Origin: JANOMH01 sp031422295
GTDB lineage: Bacteria > Pseudomonadota > Alphaproteobacteria > Rhodobacterales > Rhodobacteraceae
NCBI GenBank assembly: GCA_031422295.1
Contig: JANOQM010000027.1
Coordinates: 3,190-67,189, forward strand
DNA length: 64,000 bases
Direction: 5' to 3'
The notes below the pieces were generated by a model that saw only the letters and a list, made by a program, of their open reading frames with translations, made no database searches and was not told the DNA's origin. Shown here one piece after another: positions 51,461 to 59,895 of the stretch (positions are counted from its first letter, which is position 1; every line of letters begins with the position of its first letter). Both the position numbers and the translations under genes were made by a program.

Positions 51461-51957
51461 CCCTGCGCCTGATCCTGACCCGCCATGCGAAATCCAGCTG
51501 GGACGATCCGATGTCGCCCGACCATGACCGCCCCCTGAATGGGCACGGCCAGACTGCCGCGGCCGATCTGGGCGCATGGCTGCATTCGCGCGGCTATATT
51601 CCGGGCGAGGTGTTGTGTTCAGATGCGCTGCGCACGCAGGAAACCTGGGCCTCTGTCAGCCCCGCCCTGCCAGCGGGACCGGTTCTGGTGCTGAAGCCAG
51701 CCCTGTATCACGCGTCACCCGATGTCATGCTGGCCGTGCTGCGCGGCGCTACGGCACAAACCGTGATGATGATCGGGCATAATCCGGGCATTGGTGAGTT
51801 TGCCAGCCGTTTGGTCGCCCATAAACCCGTGTCCGCCGACTTTGCGCGCTATCCAACCGGGGCCACACTGGTTGCCGGGTTCGATGCGCCCGATTGGGCC
51901 AGCGTCGGTTATGGCACCGCGATGGTTCTGGATTTCATCGTTCCGAAAGAGCTTTGA
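51457..51957 (+). CDS. SixA-like phosphohistidine phosphatase
   Basis: From ATG 51457 the protein has 166 residues. LRLILTRHAKSSWDDP is the phosphate-binding RHG loop, where RHA replaces the usual RHG, as in SixA. VLCSDALRTQET and MMIGHNPGIGE carry the second arginine and catalytic histidine. It would dephosphorylate phosphohistidine proteins or another small phosphate ester. The frame runs earlier in another gene, but this ATG overlaps the ferredoxin-gene stop. Confidence 0.85.
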   Translation: MTLRLILTRHAKSSWDDPMSPDHDRPLNGHGQTAAADLGAWLHSRGYIPGEVLCSDALRTQETWASVSPALPAGPVLVLKPALYHASPDVMLAVLRGATAQTVMMIGHNPGIGEFASRLVAHKPVSADFARYPTGATLVAGFDAPDWASVGYGTAMVLDFIVPKEL

Positions 51958-51996
51958 TCCAAACCTCTTTTTGTCATTTCTTTGGTTTCTAAGTAT

Positions 51997-52027
51997 CCCC
52001 GCCGGAGGCTCCGCCCTTTCGGCGGGG
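51997..52027. terminator. Hairpin between convergent sixA-like and bztD genes
   Basis: CCCCGCCG (51997-52004) pairs with CGGCGGGG (52020-52027). No T-run follows on either side, so it is a candidate terminator or repeat. The CGCCGGAGGC core also occurs at 16402-16415. Confidence 0.5.
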
Positions 52028-52035
52028 AAAACGGT

Positions 52036-52809
52036 TCAATGCCCCAGAATCTGGCTCAGGAACAGTTTGGTCCGATCTGATTGCGGGTTGTTGAAAAACT
52101 CTTTCGGCTCGTTTTGTTCAACAATCTGGCCCTGATCCATAAAAATCACCCGGTTGGCCACGGCTTGGGCAAAGCCCATTTCATGGGTGACGCACAGCAT
52201 GGTCATGCCCTCTTCTGCCAGTTCGATCATCGTATCCAGAACCTCTTTGATCATCTCGGGGTCAAGCGCGCTGGTCGGTTCGTCAAACAGCATGATCCGG
52301 GGCTTCATGCACAGCGACCGGGCTATCGCCACGCGCTGCTGTTGACCGCCGGACAATTGGCCCGGGTATTTCAGCGCCTGTTCTGGGATTTTCACCTTGT
52401 TCAGGTAGTGCATCGCGACCTCTTCGGCCTCTTTTTTCGGGGTCTTGCGAACCCAGATCGGGGCCAAGGTCAGGTTTTCCAGAATGGTCAGGTGCGGAAA
52501 CAAGTTGAAATGCTGAAACACCATCCCGACCTCGGACCGGATTTTGTCGATATTTTTCAAATCCGACGATAACTCGGTGCCATCCACCATAATCGTACCC
52601 GCCTGATGTTCCTCCAAACGGTTGATGCACCGGATCAATGTCGATTTACCCGACCCTGAGGGGCCGCAAATCACGATTCGCTCGCCACGATAGACGGTCA
52701 GGTTAATGTCGCGCAGCACGTGAAAGGTGCCGTACCATTTGTTCATGGTTGATATCTGAATGGCGACCTCGTCCGAGATTTCCATGGATTTGCGGGCTGG
52801 TTCGGTCAT
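52036..52809 (-). CDS. bztD: Amino-acid ABC transporter ATP-binding protein, BztD/AapP-like
   Basis: The predicted protein has 257 residues. ICGPSGSGKSTLIRCINRLE (Walker A), QLSGGQQQRVAIARSL (signature) and RIMLFDEPTSALDPEM (Walker B) are typical of polar amino-acid ABC transporters. It is the last gene of the bzt operon, 12 bases after bztC. By homology it energises uptake of glutamate, glutamine, aspartate and asparagine. Confidence 0.95.
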   Translation of the reverse strand: MTEPARKSMEISDEVAIQISTMNKWYGTFHVLRDINLTVYRGERIVICGPSGSGKSTLIRCINRLEEHQAGTIMVDGTELSSDLKNIDKIRSEVGMVFQHFNLFPHLTILENLTLAPIWVRKTPKKEAEEVAMHYLNKVKIPEQALKYPGQLSGGQQQRVAIARSLCMKPRIMLFDEPTSALDPEMIKEVLDTMIELAEEGMTMLCVTHEMGFAQAVANRVIFMDQGQIVEQNEPKEFFNNPQSDRTKLFLSQILGH

Positions 52810-52821
52810 CTGGTGGTCTCC

Positions 52822-54684
52822 CTAACGGTTTTCGCGCCGGAGCTTGCGCTCCAGATGGAGTGAGTAGCGACCCATGCTAAAGCAGAATGCGAAAAACAGC
52901 AGGCCGACAAAGATATAAAGCTCCCAGTAGACCCCGTTCCATTCGGTCGAGGCGCGGGTTGTGGCGACCAGACCAATCGGGTCGTACATGCCGATGAAGG
53001 TTACCAGAGTGGTGTCCTTGAACAGCCCGATGAACGAATTGACGATGCCGGGGATCGAGATTTTCAGCGCTTGCGGCAGCACGATCAGCTGCATGGCCTG
53101 CCAGTAATTCAGCCCCATCGCATCGGCGGCCTCCAGCTGCCCTTTGGGCAAAGCGGCCAGTCCACCCCGGACCACTTCGGCAATATAGGCGCTGGAAAAC
53201 AGCGTGACCATGATGATGACGCGCAACATCAGGTCAAAGTTGGTGCCCTTGGGCAGGAAATAGTTCAACAGCAACTGCGCCGTAAACAGCCAGACGATCA
53301 GCGGCACGCCCCGGATAATCTCGATAAACCCGACGCACACTTTCTGGATGATAAACAGATGCGACTGACGCCCAAGCGCCAGCAGAATGCCCAGCGGCAG
53401 TGACAAGGTGATACCTGACACACCAATGATGAAGGCCAGCATGAACCCACCGATCTCGCTGCTCTCCACTGGTTTTAACCCGATCCGCCCGACAGCTGCA
53501 TAGGTCAGCCGAATGGTCTTTTCGGCTGAAATAGCGGCAGCCTCGGCGGTTAATGTGGTGCGCAGGGCGGCCTTTTCTTCGCTGGTTGCGGCGGTTGCGG
53601 CATCCAAAGTGGTAAATTCAGCCACAGCAGCTGGCAGTTCGGCGCGCAATTCTGCGGCACTCATCTGCAAGTCTGGCAGGTTGGTTTCCAGATCGGGCAA
53701 GGCGGTAATCGAGGATAGCAGCGTGCGGACCTCGGTGCTTTCCTTTTGGGTCTGAAACAATGCAATGGCCAAGTCATTGTTCTGCGCCCGCAGGCCGGTC
53801 AGCGCATCAATCGACGCGGCCACAGCGGTCCTGATCCAGGGCAACACTACGGCACTGATCAGTGTTTCAATTTGAGCGGCCGCACCGGCCACCAACAGGT
53901 CTTTTACCGCCACTTCCTGTTCAATCTGGGCTTCAAGCGCCTCCATCTGCGCCTCGATCGCGGCCATTTCAGGGGCCAATGCCGCTGTCCGGTCTGTCAA
54001 CGTCGTAATCGCGCTGTCCAGACGGGCCGACCCCACGGCCCGGTTCAGCCCTTCGCCAATCAGCGGCGTGAGAACCAGCCACCAGATCAGCGCCACAGCC
54101 ACCCCGCCGATCACGCCCAGCGCCGGGCCGCCCAACCGGGTGCCATAGATGAACGCCACATAGCCGATGGCGAACCCAGCCAGAACCAGCAATGGCGACC
54201 AGAATGCCCCACCCCAGATCAGCCAGACTGCCAAAAACGGGTAGATCGCGGTGAAAGCCAGCATTTTGCGCGACATGTTCGGAAACAACACCGGACCCAA
54301 TGCGACAAAGAAAAGCGCAAAGGCAAGGATCGGTCGCCAGTACAGTTCGGACGGATAAAACCCAAAGATAAACTGCACCCAACGGTCACGGATCACCGCA
54401 AAACAAGCGCCACCCTCTTTGGGGTCCACGCCGTTTACCGCCAAAATCTCGCGGCATTCAGTCAGCGATCCGGCGTTCCAGATGGAATTTGACAGCCACG
54501 GGTAGACTCCCCAAAAGATTTTATAGACCACAAAGATCGCCAAAGCCGTCAGGATCACGTTCAGCCAGCTGGAAAACAGGTTTTCGCGGACCCATTTGAC
54601 CAAACCTGCCTCGCGCGTGGGCGGGGCGGCCTGCGGGATCATTGTGTCGCGGACATAGGTCAACGAGGCCGCAATATCCGCCAT
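52822..54684 (-). CDS. bztC: Amino-acid ABC transporter permease, BztC/AapM-like, with a large insertion
   Basis: The predicted protein has 620 residues, while BztC and AapM are about 380-435. Five helices lie in residues 36-210, then about 180 residues (216-395) are predominantly helical and heptad-like (TAALAPEMAAIEAQMEAL). The permease core resumes at IGGFMLAFIIGVSGI with the EAA loop AADAMGLNYWQAMQLIVLP. The insertion replaces the loop before the core. The gene starts one base after the bztB stop. It is the partner permease of BztB. Confidence 0.9.
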   Translation of the reverse strand: MADIAASLTYVRDTMIPQAAPPTREAGLVKWVRENLFSSWLNVILTALAIFVVYKIFWGVYPWLSNSIWNAGSLTECREILAVNGVDPKEGGACFAVIRDRWVQFIFGFYPSELYWRPILAFALFFVALGPVLFPNMSRKMLAFTAIYPFLAVWLIWGGAFWSPLLVLAGFAIGYVAFIYGTRLGGPALGVIGGVAVALIWWLVLTPLIGEGLNRAVGSARLDSAITTLTDRTAALAPEMAAIEAQMEALEAQIEQEVAVKDLLVAGAAAQIETLISAVVLPWIRTAVAASIDALTGLRAQNNDLAIALFQTQKESTEVRTLLSSITALPDLETNLPDLQMSAAELRAELPAAVAEFTTLDAATAATSEEKAALRTTLTAEAAAISAEKTIRLTYAAVGRIGLKPVESSEIGGFMLAFIIGVSGITLSLPLGILLALGRQSHLFIIQKVCVGFIEIIRGVPLIVWLFTAQLLLNYFLPKGTNFDLMLRVIIMVTLFSSAYIAEVVRGGLAALPKGQLEAADAMGLNYWQAMQLIVLPQALKISIPGIVNSFIGLFKDTTLVTFIGMYDPIGLVATTRASTEWNGVYWELYIFVGLLFFAFCFSMGRYSLHLERKLRRENR

Positions 54685-54685
54685 C

Positions 54686-56305
54686 TCAGCGCTCCTTCAG
54701 GATTTTGCTGCGGTTATAGGCGTTCATGCCGACCGAAATGACGATACTGACGAACAGGTAAAACCCGCCCAGTAACAATATCCCCTCCAACTCGCGCCCG
54801 GTCTGGTTGATCGTAATCCCGCCCAAAGTGGCGCGCACATCCATATAGCTGACCGCAATGGCCAATGACGAATTTTTGGTCAGGTTCAGATATTGCGAGA
54901 TCAACGGCGGGATAATCACCCGCAGCGCCTGCGGCAGGATCACCAGTGACATCGTGCGACCCGGGCGCAAACCCAATGCAAAGGCCGCCTCGGATTGCCC
55001 CTTGGAGATCGCCAGAATGCCCGCGCGGACCCCTTCGGCAATAAACGCCCCGGTATACAGTGACAGTGCCAGCCAAAGGGCGATCAGCGAGTTACGGACC
55101 TGCAGCCCACCGTCGAAATTGAACCCGCCCAGCGCCGGAATGCTAAAGGTTACCGGCGGGGTCCAATTGGCCGGGTCAATAAGGCTCGCATTGGAAATCG
55201 GCACGGTTTGCAGCACGCCCTGTATCAGCTTGCCAATCCCCAGGTCGATGCCGGTGATAAACGGATAGCGCGGGCTCAGAGCGCCAAACCAGCCCCGCAG
55301 ATTACCTGCGATATCGACTAGCCAGCTGCCCAGAATACCGAACCCCGACCCGGTGGTCGGCAGTCCGGCAAAGGCTGCGGCACCGGTCAGCACCGGGGCC
55401 ACCCCCCCCGCCCACAGATGCGCTGCCGCATAGGCGGCGATCGCCGCAACTAACGTGGCCCACCCGGCACTGCCGAGTTTCTGGCGCACGACCTGAAACA
55501 CCAGTATCAGAATGGCCAGCGTCACCAGATTGACCAGCGTCAGGGTCGCCCCCACCCAAAAGTTTGACATCACCAGATAAGTAGCAATGACTGGCAACAG
55601 CAGCAGCCCGACCGATACCCAAAAGACCGGCAATATGCGCCCGGTGTTCTGCTGCAATCCCTTTGCATAGCTCCGAAACCCGAAAATCCCGATCAGCGAG
55701 GCCACAAACACCCCAAGCAGCACCAACGCCCCCGACCCGAAGACCGGCATCGGTACAAACACTCCCCGGTTGGTCACAGCGATAGTATCAAGAAACCACA
55801 TCGACGCGGTGCCGCCTTCGACAAAGTCGCGCGGCTGCGGCGTGCTTTCGGTCAAAACCGCGTAGACCAGCAGGATCCACAGGACCAACGGCACATTGCG
55901 GAACGACTCTACATATACGGACATCAGGAAAGCGACGATCTTGTTCTTGGACAGCCGCAGCACCCCTGCCAGAACCCCAATCACGGTGGCCGTAACGCAG
56001 CCCATCGCCGCCACCAGCAATGTGTTGCAAATACCGACAAGAGCAGCGCGCCCGTGGGTCATTGAACTGTCATAGGGGATGAGCATCTGGTTGATGTCAT
56101 AGCCCGCGCGCACCCCGAGAAAGCCAAAGTCGATGTCTTTGCCGATCTGGTGCAGGTTGGTGATGACGTTCAGAACCAGAAACGCGATCAGCGCCACGAT
56201 CAGCAGCAACGCAAAAACCTGAATGGTCAGCGACCTGTAGCGCGTATCATATAACAGTTGACTGAGCCGAAAGCTCGGCTTTGGCGGGTCCGTCAGAACC
56301 GACAT
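54686..56305 (-). CDS. bztB: Amino-acid ABC transporter permease, BztB/AapQ-like, with extra membrane segment
   Basis: The predicted protein has 539 residues, where family members have about 400-430. The N-terminal half has helices at 24-45 and 86-113, then an ESFRNVPLVLWI loop. Residues about 252-380 form an additional stretch rich in leucine, alanine and glycine. The last 130 residues hold the conserved EAA loop ALGLRPGRTMSLVILPQ. It forms the membrane channel with BztC. It is separated from bztA by about 145 bases that include a terminator hairpin. Confidence 0.9.
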   Translation of the reverse strand: MSVLTDPPKPSFRLSQLLYDTRYRSLTIQVFALLLIVALIAFLVLNVITNLHQIGKDIDFGFLGVRAGYDINQMLIPYDSSMTHGRAALVGICNTLLVAAMGCVTATVIGVLAGVLRLSKNKIVAFLMSVYVESFRNVPLVLWILLVYAVLTESTPQPRDFVEGGTASMWFLDTIAVTNRGVFVPMPVFGSGALVLLGVFVASLIGIFGFRSYAKGLQQNTGRILPVFWVSVGLLLLPVIATYLVMSNFWVGATLTLVNLVTLAILILVFQVVRQKLGSAGWATLVAAIAAYAAAHLWAGGVAPVLTGAAAFAGLPTTGSGFGILGSWLVDIAGNLRGWFGALSPRYPFITGIDLGIGKLIQGVLQTVPISNASLIDPANWTPPVTFSIPALGGFNFDGGLQVRNSLIALWLALSLYTGAFIAEGVRAGILAISKGQSEAAFALGLRPGRTMSLVILPQALRVIIPPLISQYLNLTKNSSLAIAVSYMDVRATLGGITINQTGRELEGILLLGGFYLFVSIVISVGMNAYNRSKILKER

Positions 56306-56408
56306 ATATCTTCTCCCCGGTATCCTGTCGCTTGGCGTGTCATGCCGGTTGACCGACTATGCCCCCAAGGCGGGATTCTGCGCTAGTGATGATCCCTTTC
56401 GGGGGTAG

Positions 56409-56438
56409 AAAAAGGGCGCGACCTGCGTCGCGCCCTTT
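56409..56438 (-). terminator. Terminator between bztA and bztB
   Basis: AAAGGGCGCGAC (56411-56422) pairs perfectly with GTCGCGCCCTTT (56427-56438) around a four-base loop. On the minus strand a T-run follows (56413 down to 56409). It lies directly after the bztA stop, so it should partly terminate transcription before the permease genes and keep binding-protein mRNA in excess. Confidence 0.85.
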
Positions 56439-56450
56439 GTTGGTTCGATC

Positions 56451-57521
56451 CTACCGGAACGGTGCGGAATATTGCAGACCACCCTGTGTCCACAAGGCAT
56501 TCAGGCCACGGGCCAGACCGATCGGGGTGTTTTCACCGATGTTCTTTTCGAACAATTCGCCGTAGTTCCCGCCAGCCGCAATCGCATTGACAGCCCAGTC
56601 ATTCGGCAGACCCATCATCGCGCTCAACTCGCCTTCAGCACCGAGCAGCCGGCGGGTTTCGCCAGGAATTTTTTCTTCAACGGGGATTATCTCTCCTGCA
56701 GCCTCGCGCTCAACTTGATCTTTGGCCGCAACTTGAAGTGCCACTACATTGGCACTGGTGATGCCAAGCTCTTCGGCAGTCACAAGCGCGTTCAGCGTCC
56801 ACATGATCACGTCGCCCCATTCGCTGTCGCCATGGCGAACCAACGGGCCGAGCGGCTCTTTCGAGATGATCTCGGGCAGAAGGATGTGATCATCGGGGTT
56901 TTCGAACGTTGCACGGGTCGCAGCAAGGCCAGACGCGTCAGTGGTGAAAACGTCGCAGGCACCAGCAAGGTACTGCTGCTGTGCTTCGGCGTCGGTCGCA
57001 ACCGGAACAGGTTCGTAAGTGATATTGTTGGCCTTAAAGAAGTCGGCTAGGTTCAACTCGGTCGTGGTGCCGGTCTGGATGCAGACGGTTGCTCCATCCA
57101 GTTCCGTGGCTGAGGTTACACCCAGCGCTTTGGGCGCGAGGAAACCTTGGCCATCATAGTAGTTCACACCGGCCCAATCGAATTTCAGGTCGGTATCACG
57201 GCTGTAAGTCCAGGTTGAATTCCGGATCAGCACGTCAACTTCGCCCGAGGCAAGTGCGGTAAAGCGGGTCTGGCCAGTGGTGGGAATAAAGTTCACAGCA
57301 TTCGGATCACCAAAGATCGCGGCTGCAACGGCGCGGCAAAGGCCCACGTCGAAGCCTTCCCATACGCCATTCGCATCCGGAGCGCCAAAACCAACCAGTC
57401 CGGTGTTCGAGCCGCAGTTCAGCGAACCGCGCGCAATGACGTCGTCCAAAGTGGCCGCTTGCGCAGCCCCAGCGACCAGACCAGCGACGGTCAGTGCGCC
57501 GAATAGTACGGATTTTTTCAT
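56451..57521 (-). CDS. bztA: Amino-acid ABC transporter substrate-binding protein, BztA/AapJ-like
   Basis: From ATG 57521, preceded by AGAGG, the protein has 356 residues. The frame opens 132 bases upstream without plausible start. The signal peptide MKKSVLFGALTVAGLVAGA ends near AQA. The mature part begins TLDDVIARGSLNCG and contains EGFDVGLCRAVAAAIFGD and the ligand-binding segment RNSTWTYSRDTDLKFDW of general amino-acid binding proteins. It is the first gene of the operon and is followed by a terminator hairpin. Confidence 0.94.
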   Translation of the reverse strand: MKKSVLFGALTVAGLVAGAAQAATLDDVIARGSLNCGSNTGLVGFGAPDANGVWEGFDVGLCRAVAAAIFGDPNAVNFIPTTGQTRFTALASGEVDVLIRNSTWTYSRDTDLKFDWAGVNYYDGQGFLAPKALGVTSATELDGATVCIQTGTTTELNLADFFKANNITYEPVPVATDAEAQQQYLAGACDVFTTDASGLAATRATFENPDDHILLPEIISKEPLGPLVRHGDSEWGDVIMWTLNALVTAEELGITSANVVALQVAAKDQVEREAAGEIIPVEEKIPGETRRLLGAEGELSAMMGLPNDWAVNAIAAGGNYGELFEKNIGENTPIGLARGLNALWTQGGLQYSAPFR

Positions 57522-57734
57522 GTATACCTCTTCCTGAGTTCCCGCCTCCGCTTGTGCGAAGGCATTATTTTTGTCCGTCCGGTCAAAGACGGCTACGATC
57601 TGTGAGATAGCCTTGGCCACCTGCAACGGCCCCAACTTGGGCGGATTCATCACGTCAGGTCAAGTGCCCGATCACGGAAATTGATGCCAGCCTTTCCAAA
57701 GACTTGGCTGGTACAAACTTTTTCCTACAGGACG

Positions 57735-58457
57735 TTACGTCAGGTTAACCCCGGAACTGAGCCAATAGAATCGCGCAGCGTCCAAAAAAGCCGCCCGTTT
57801 CAGGGCCGCATGAGCGGTCGCTTCATCATCCGCGCCCCATATTTCAGCCTGCCAATCCTCGTCAATCCGGGACAGGGACCAAACTTGGTCGGGTGTCCAG
57901 GCTGTCGTGATAACTGCAAACCCCAGTATCAGTGAACCTGACAAACTGACAAGATCGTGGAACGCGGTCAGGGCAAAGTGATCCATGGCATGGACCCTGT
58001 CGCGCAAGATGTGGATGGCATTGCGGTCTTGGGCAATGGGGACCACTCCGGGGCCGGAAACCAGTCTGGCCCCCAAAATGGCAGCGGCCCAATCCAGCAC
58101 AGGATCAAGCGCCGCCGCCTGCCGCGCCACCAATTCGGCGGGCGTCACCGCGCGGTAGCATAAATAATCACTTTCACCATAAGCGGCGATTACGCCGGCC
58201 ACTTCGGCCTGTTGCGGGCGCACTTTGTCCAGCGCCGAATTGGCCGCCCGCGTTGCTGGCATCTGGCGCGGGTCAACTTTGCCTTCTTGTGCCTGCCATT
58301 CGGCGGCAATCAGATCAGCCAACCCGCGCGTTGGCACGATCAGCCGGGTTTTGGATGGCGTGTTGACAGGTTTGGCATCCAGCAGAATGCCGTAACCATC
58401 AGGCTCTTTGGTTACAGTCACGCTGGACCAGAACCGTTTCGGGGCCCAGTTGCTCAT
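57735..58457 (-). CDS. ATP12-family F1-ATPase assembly chaperone
   Basis: The predicted protein has 240 residues. PKRFWSSVTVTKEPDGYGIL, LDAKPVNTPSKTRLIVPT and AAEWQAQEGKVDPRQMPATR are the N-terminal family segments, and ESDYLCYRA and the C-terminal DEDWQAEIWGADDEA are also conserved. ATP12 proteins bind the F1 alpha subunit before assembly. It is three bases after the pseudouridine synthase stop, so it is co-transcribed with it. Confidence 0.92.
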   Translation of the reverse strand: MSNWAPKRFWSSVTVTKEPDGYGILLDAKPVNTPSKTRLIVPTRGLADLIAAEWQAQEGKVDPRQMPATRAANSALDKVRPQQAEVAGVIAAYGESDYLCYRAVTPAELVARQAAALDPVLDWAAAILGARLVSGPGVVPIAQDRNAIHILRDRVHAMDHFALTAFHDLVSLSGSLILGFAVITTAWTPDQVWSLSRIDEDWQAEIWGADDEATAHAALKRAAFLDAARFYWLSSGVNLT

Positions 58458-58460
58458 CGG

Positions 58461-59507
58461 TCAGTCGGGCATGTTGAACGGGTCAACTGGCGCGTGGGAC
58501 ACGTCCCAGCCGACAAAATCCCACGTCTTTTCCATGTGTTCCGGCATTTGCGCAGTCAGATGCAGCAGCTTGCCGGTTTCGGGATGCTGAATGGTCAGCG
58601 ACCGGGCATGCAGGTGCAATTTGCGGCTGAGTTCCTCGCCCAGACCGGACCCCCAACCGTCGCCCAGATTTTCCTGCCCCGACCCGCCATATTTGCCATC
58701 GCCAATCACCGGATGACCAATCTCGGCCATATGGGCGCGCAACTGGTGGGTGCGGCCGGTGATTGGCACCAAGGCCACCCAGGACGCACGTTTGGCCAGC
58801 GACGTCAGCACGGCGTAATCGGTGGTGGCCCGTTTCGCGCCTACTGTCTTGTCCACTTCGGCAGGGTGAATGCAGTGCATTTTTTCGCCCTCGCCGCCCT
58901 TGCCATGGCCTGCGGATTTCACCAGCCCAAATTTGATCGTGCCCGCGCGGGGCGAAGGCGAGCCTGCGACAGCGGCCCAATATATTTTGCGGGTATCCTG
59001 ATGTTTCAGGTTTTCGGTCAGCTTGGCGGCCATGGTCCGGGTCCGGGCCAGCAGCAACACGCCGGAAGTATCTTTGTCCAAACGATGCACCAGACGCGGT
59101 TTTTCGGGGTAGCCAAAAGTCAGCGCCTCGGCCAGCCCATCGACATGCACCACGGTTCCGGTGCCGCCTTGGGTGGCCAGACCCGCCGGTTTGTTGATCG
59201 CAATTATATGGTCATCGCGGTAGATGACGCAGGACTGAATCATTTTCACATCGGCGGCGGTCATGGCGCGGTTCACCGCCTGCCCCGCAACCTCGCCTTC
59301 ATCCGGCATCGGGGGCACGCGAATCATCTGGCCCACATCAATCCGGGTGGCCGATTTGACCCGGCCACCATCGACGCGCAGTTCGCCCTTGCGGCACATC
59401 TTTTCAATGCGTCCTTGGGACAGATGCGGGAAATGCTTACGCAGCCAGCGGTCCAGCCGCTGATCGCCTTCATCCGGACCCACGGTTCGGTTTTGTACGC
59501 CGCTCAT
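58461..59507 (-). CDS. RluA-family pseudouridine synthase
   Basis: From ATG 59507, preceded by AAAGGAG, the protein has 348 residues. The frame opens 429 bases upstream inside crcB. An N-terminal S4 RNA-binding domain (RLDRWLRKHFPHLSQGRIE) precedes the catalytic motif RLVHRLDKDTSGVLLLA, whose aspartate is the nucleophile. It modifies uridines in 23S rRNA, probably like RluC or RluD. It overlaps the crcB stop as ATGA, and ATP12 follows. Confidence 0.92.
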   Translation of the reverse strand: MSGVQNRTVGPDEGDQRLDRWLRKHFPHLSQGRIEKMCRKGELRVDGGRVKSATRIDVGQMIRVPPMPDEGEVAGQAVNRAMTAADVKMIQSCVIYRDDHIIAINKPAGLATQGGTGTVVHVDGLAEALTFGYPEKPRLVHRLDKDTSGVLLLARTRTMAAKLTENLKHQDTRKIYWAAVAGSPSPRAGTIKFGLVKSAGHGKGGEGEKMHCIHPAEVDKTVGAKRATTDYAVLTSLAKRASWVALVPITGRTHQLRAHMAEIGHPVIGDGKYGGSGQENLGDGWGSGLGEELSRKLHLHARSLTIQHPETGKLLHLTAQMPEHMEKTWDFVGWDVSHAPVDPFNMPD

Positions 59508-59863
59508 CCGAGGGCTCCTTTGGTAATGACATGGCCCAAGGCGCAGGCCCCAAGCGACAATGTGACCGAGGCCAGCACATACAGGCCAGCCGCAGGCGCC
59601 CGCCCGTCTTCGATCAGGCGAAGGGTATCTAGCGAAAAGGCCGAAAACGTGGTGAAACCGCCAAGCACGCCAATGGTCAACAAGGGCATCCAATGGCCCA
59701 ACCCCTTGGCCGTCAACCCAATCCACAAGATGCCAATGGCAAATGATCCCGCAACATTGACCGCAAGCGTGCCATAGGGAAAGGCAAGGGCCAGCCCGGT
59801 CAAGTAGCGCAACACAGCACCAATTGCGCCGCCAAGGGCGACGTGGGTCAGGGTCAGGAACAT
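59504..59863 (-). CDS. crcB: Fluoride channel CrcB/Fluc
   Basis: From ATG 59863 the protein has 119 residues; an in-frame upstream ATG at 59899 is less likely. GGAIGAVLRYLTGLAL, GTLAVNVAGSFAIGIL and LTIGVLGGFTTFSAFSLDTL are the hallmark segments of the dual-topology fluoride exporter. A single crcB gene is present, so a homodimer is expected. No fluoride riboswitch is visible upstream. Its stop overlaps the pseudouridine synthase start. Confidence 0.95.
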   Translation of the reverse strand: MFLTLTHVALGGAIGAVLRYLTGLALAFPYGTLAVNVAGSFAIGILWIGLTAKGLGHWMPLLTIGVLGGFTTFSAFSLDTLRLIEDGRAPAAGLYVLASVTLSLGACALGHVITKGALG

Positions 59864-59895
59864 AGGGTTTCTCTTGTGCCCGCGGGCCCTGGATG

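Noticed and set aside
58212..59777. A 521-residue frame opposite ATP12, the pseudouridine synthase and crcB
   Set aside because: It runs across three real genes on the other strand and has histidine/glutamine-rich composition without motifs.
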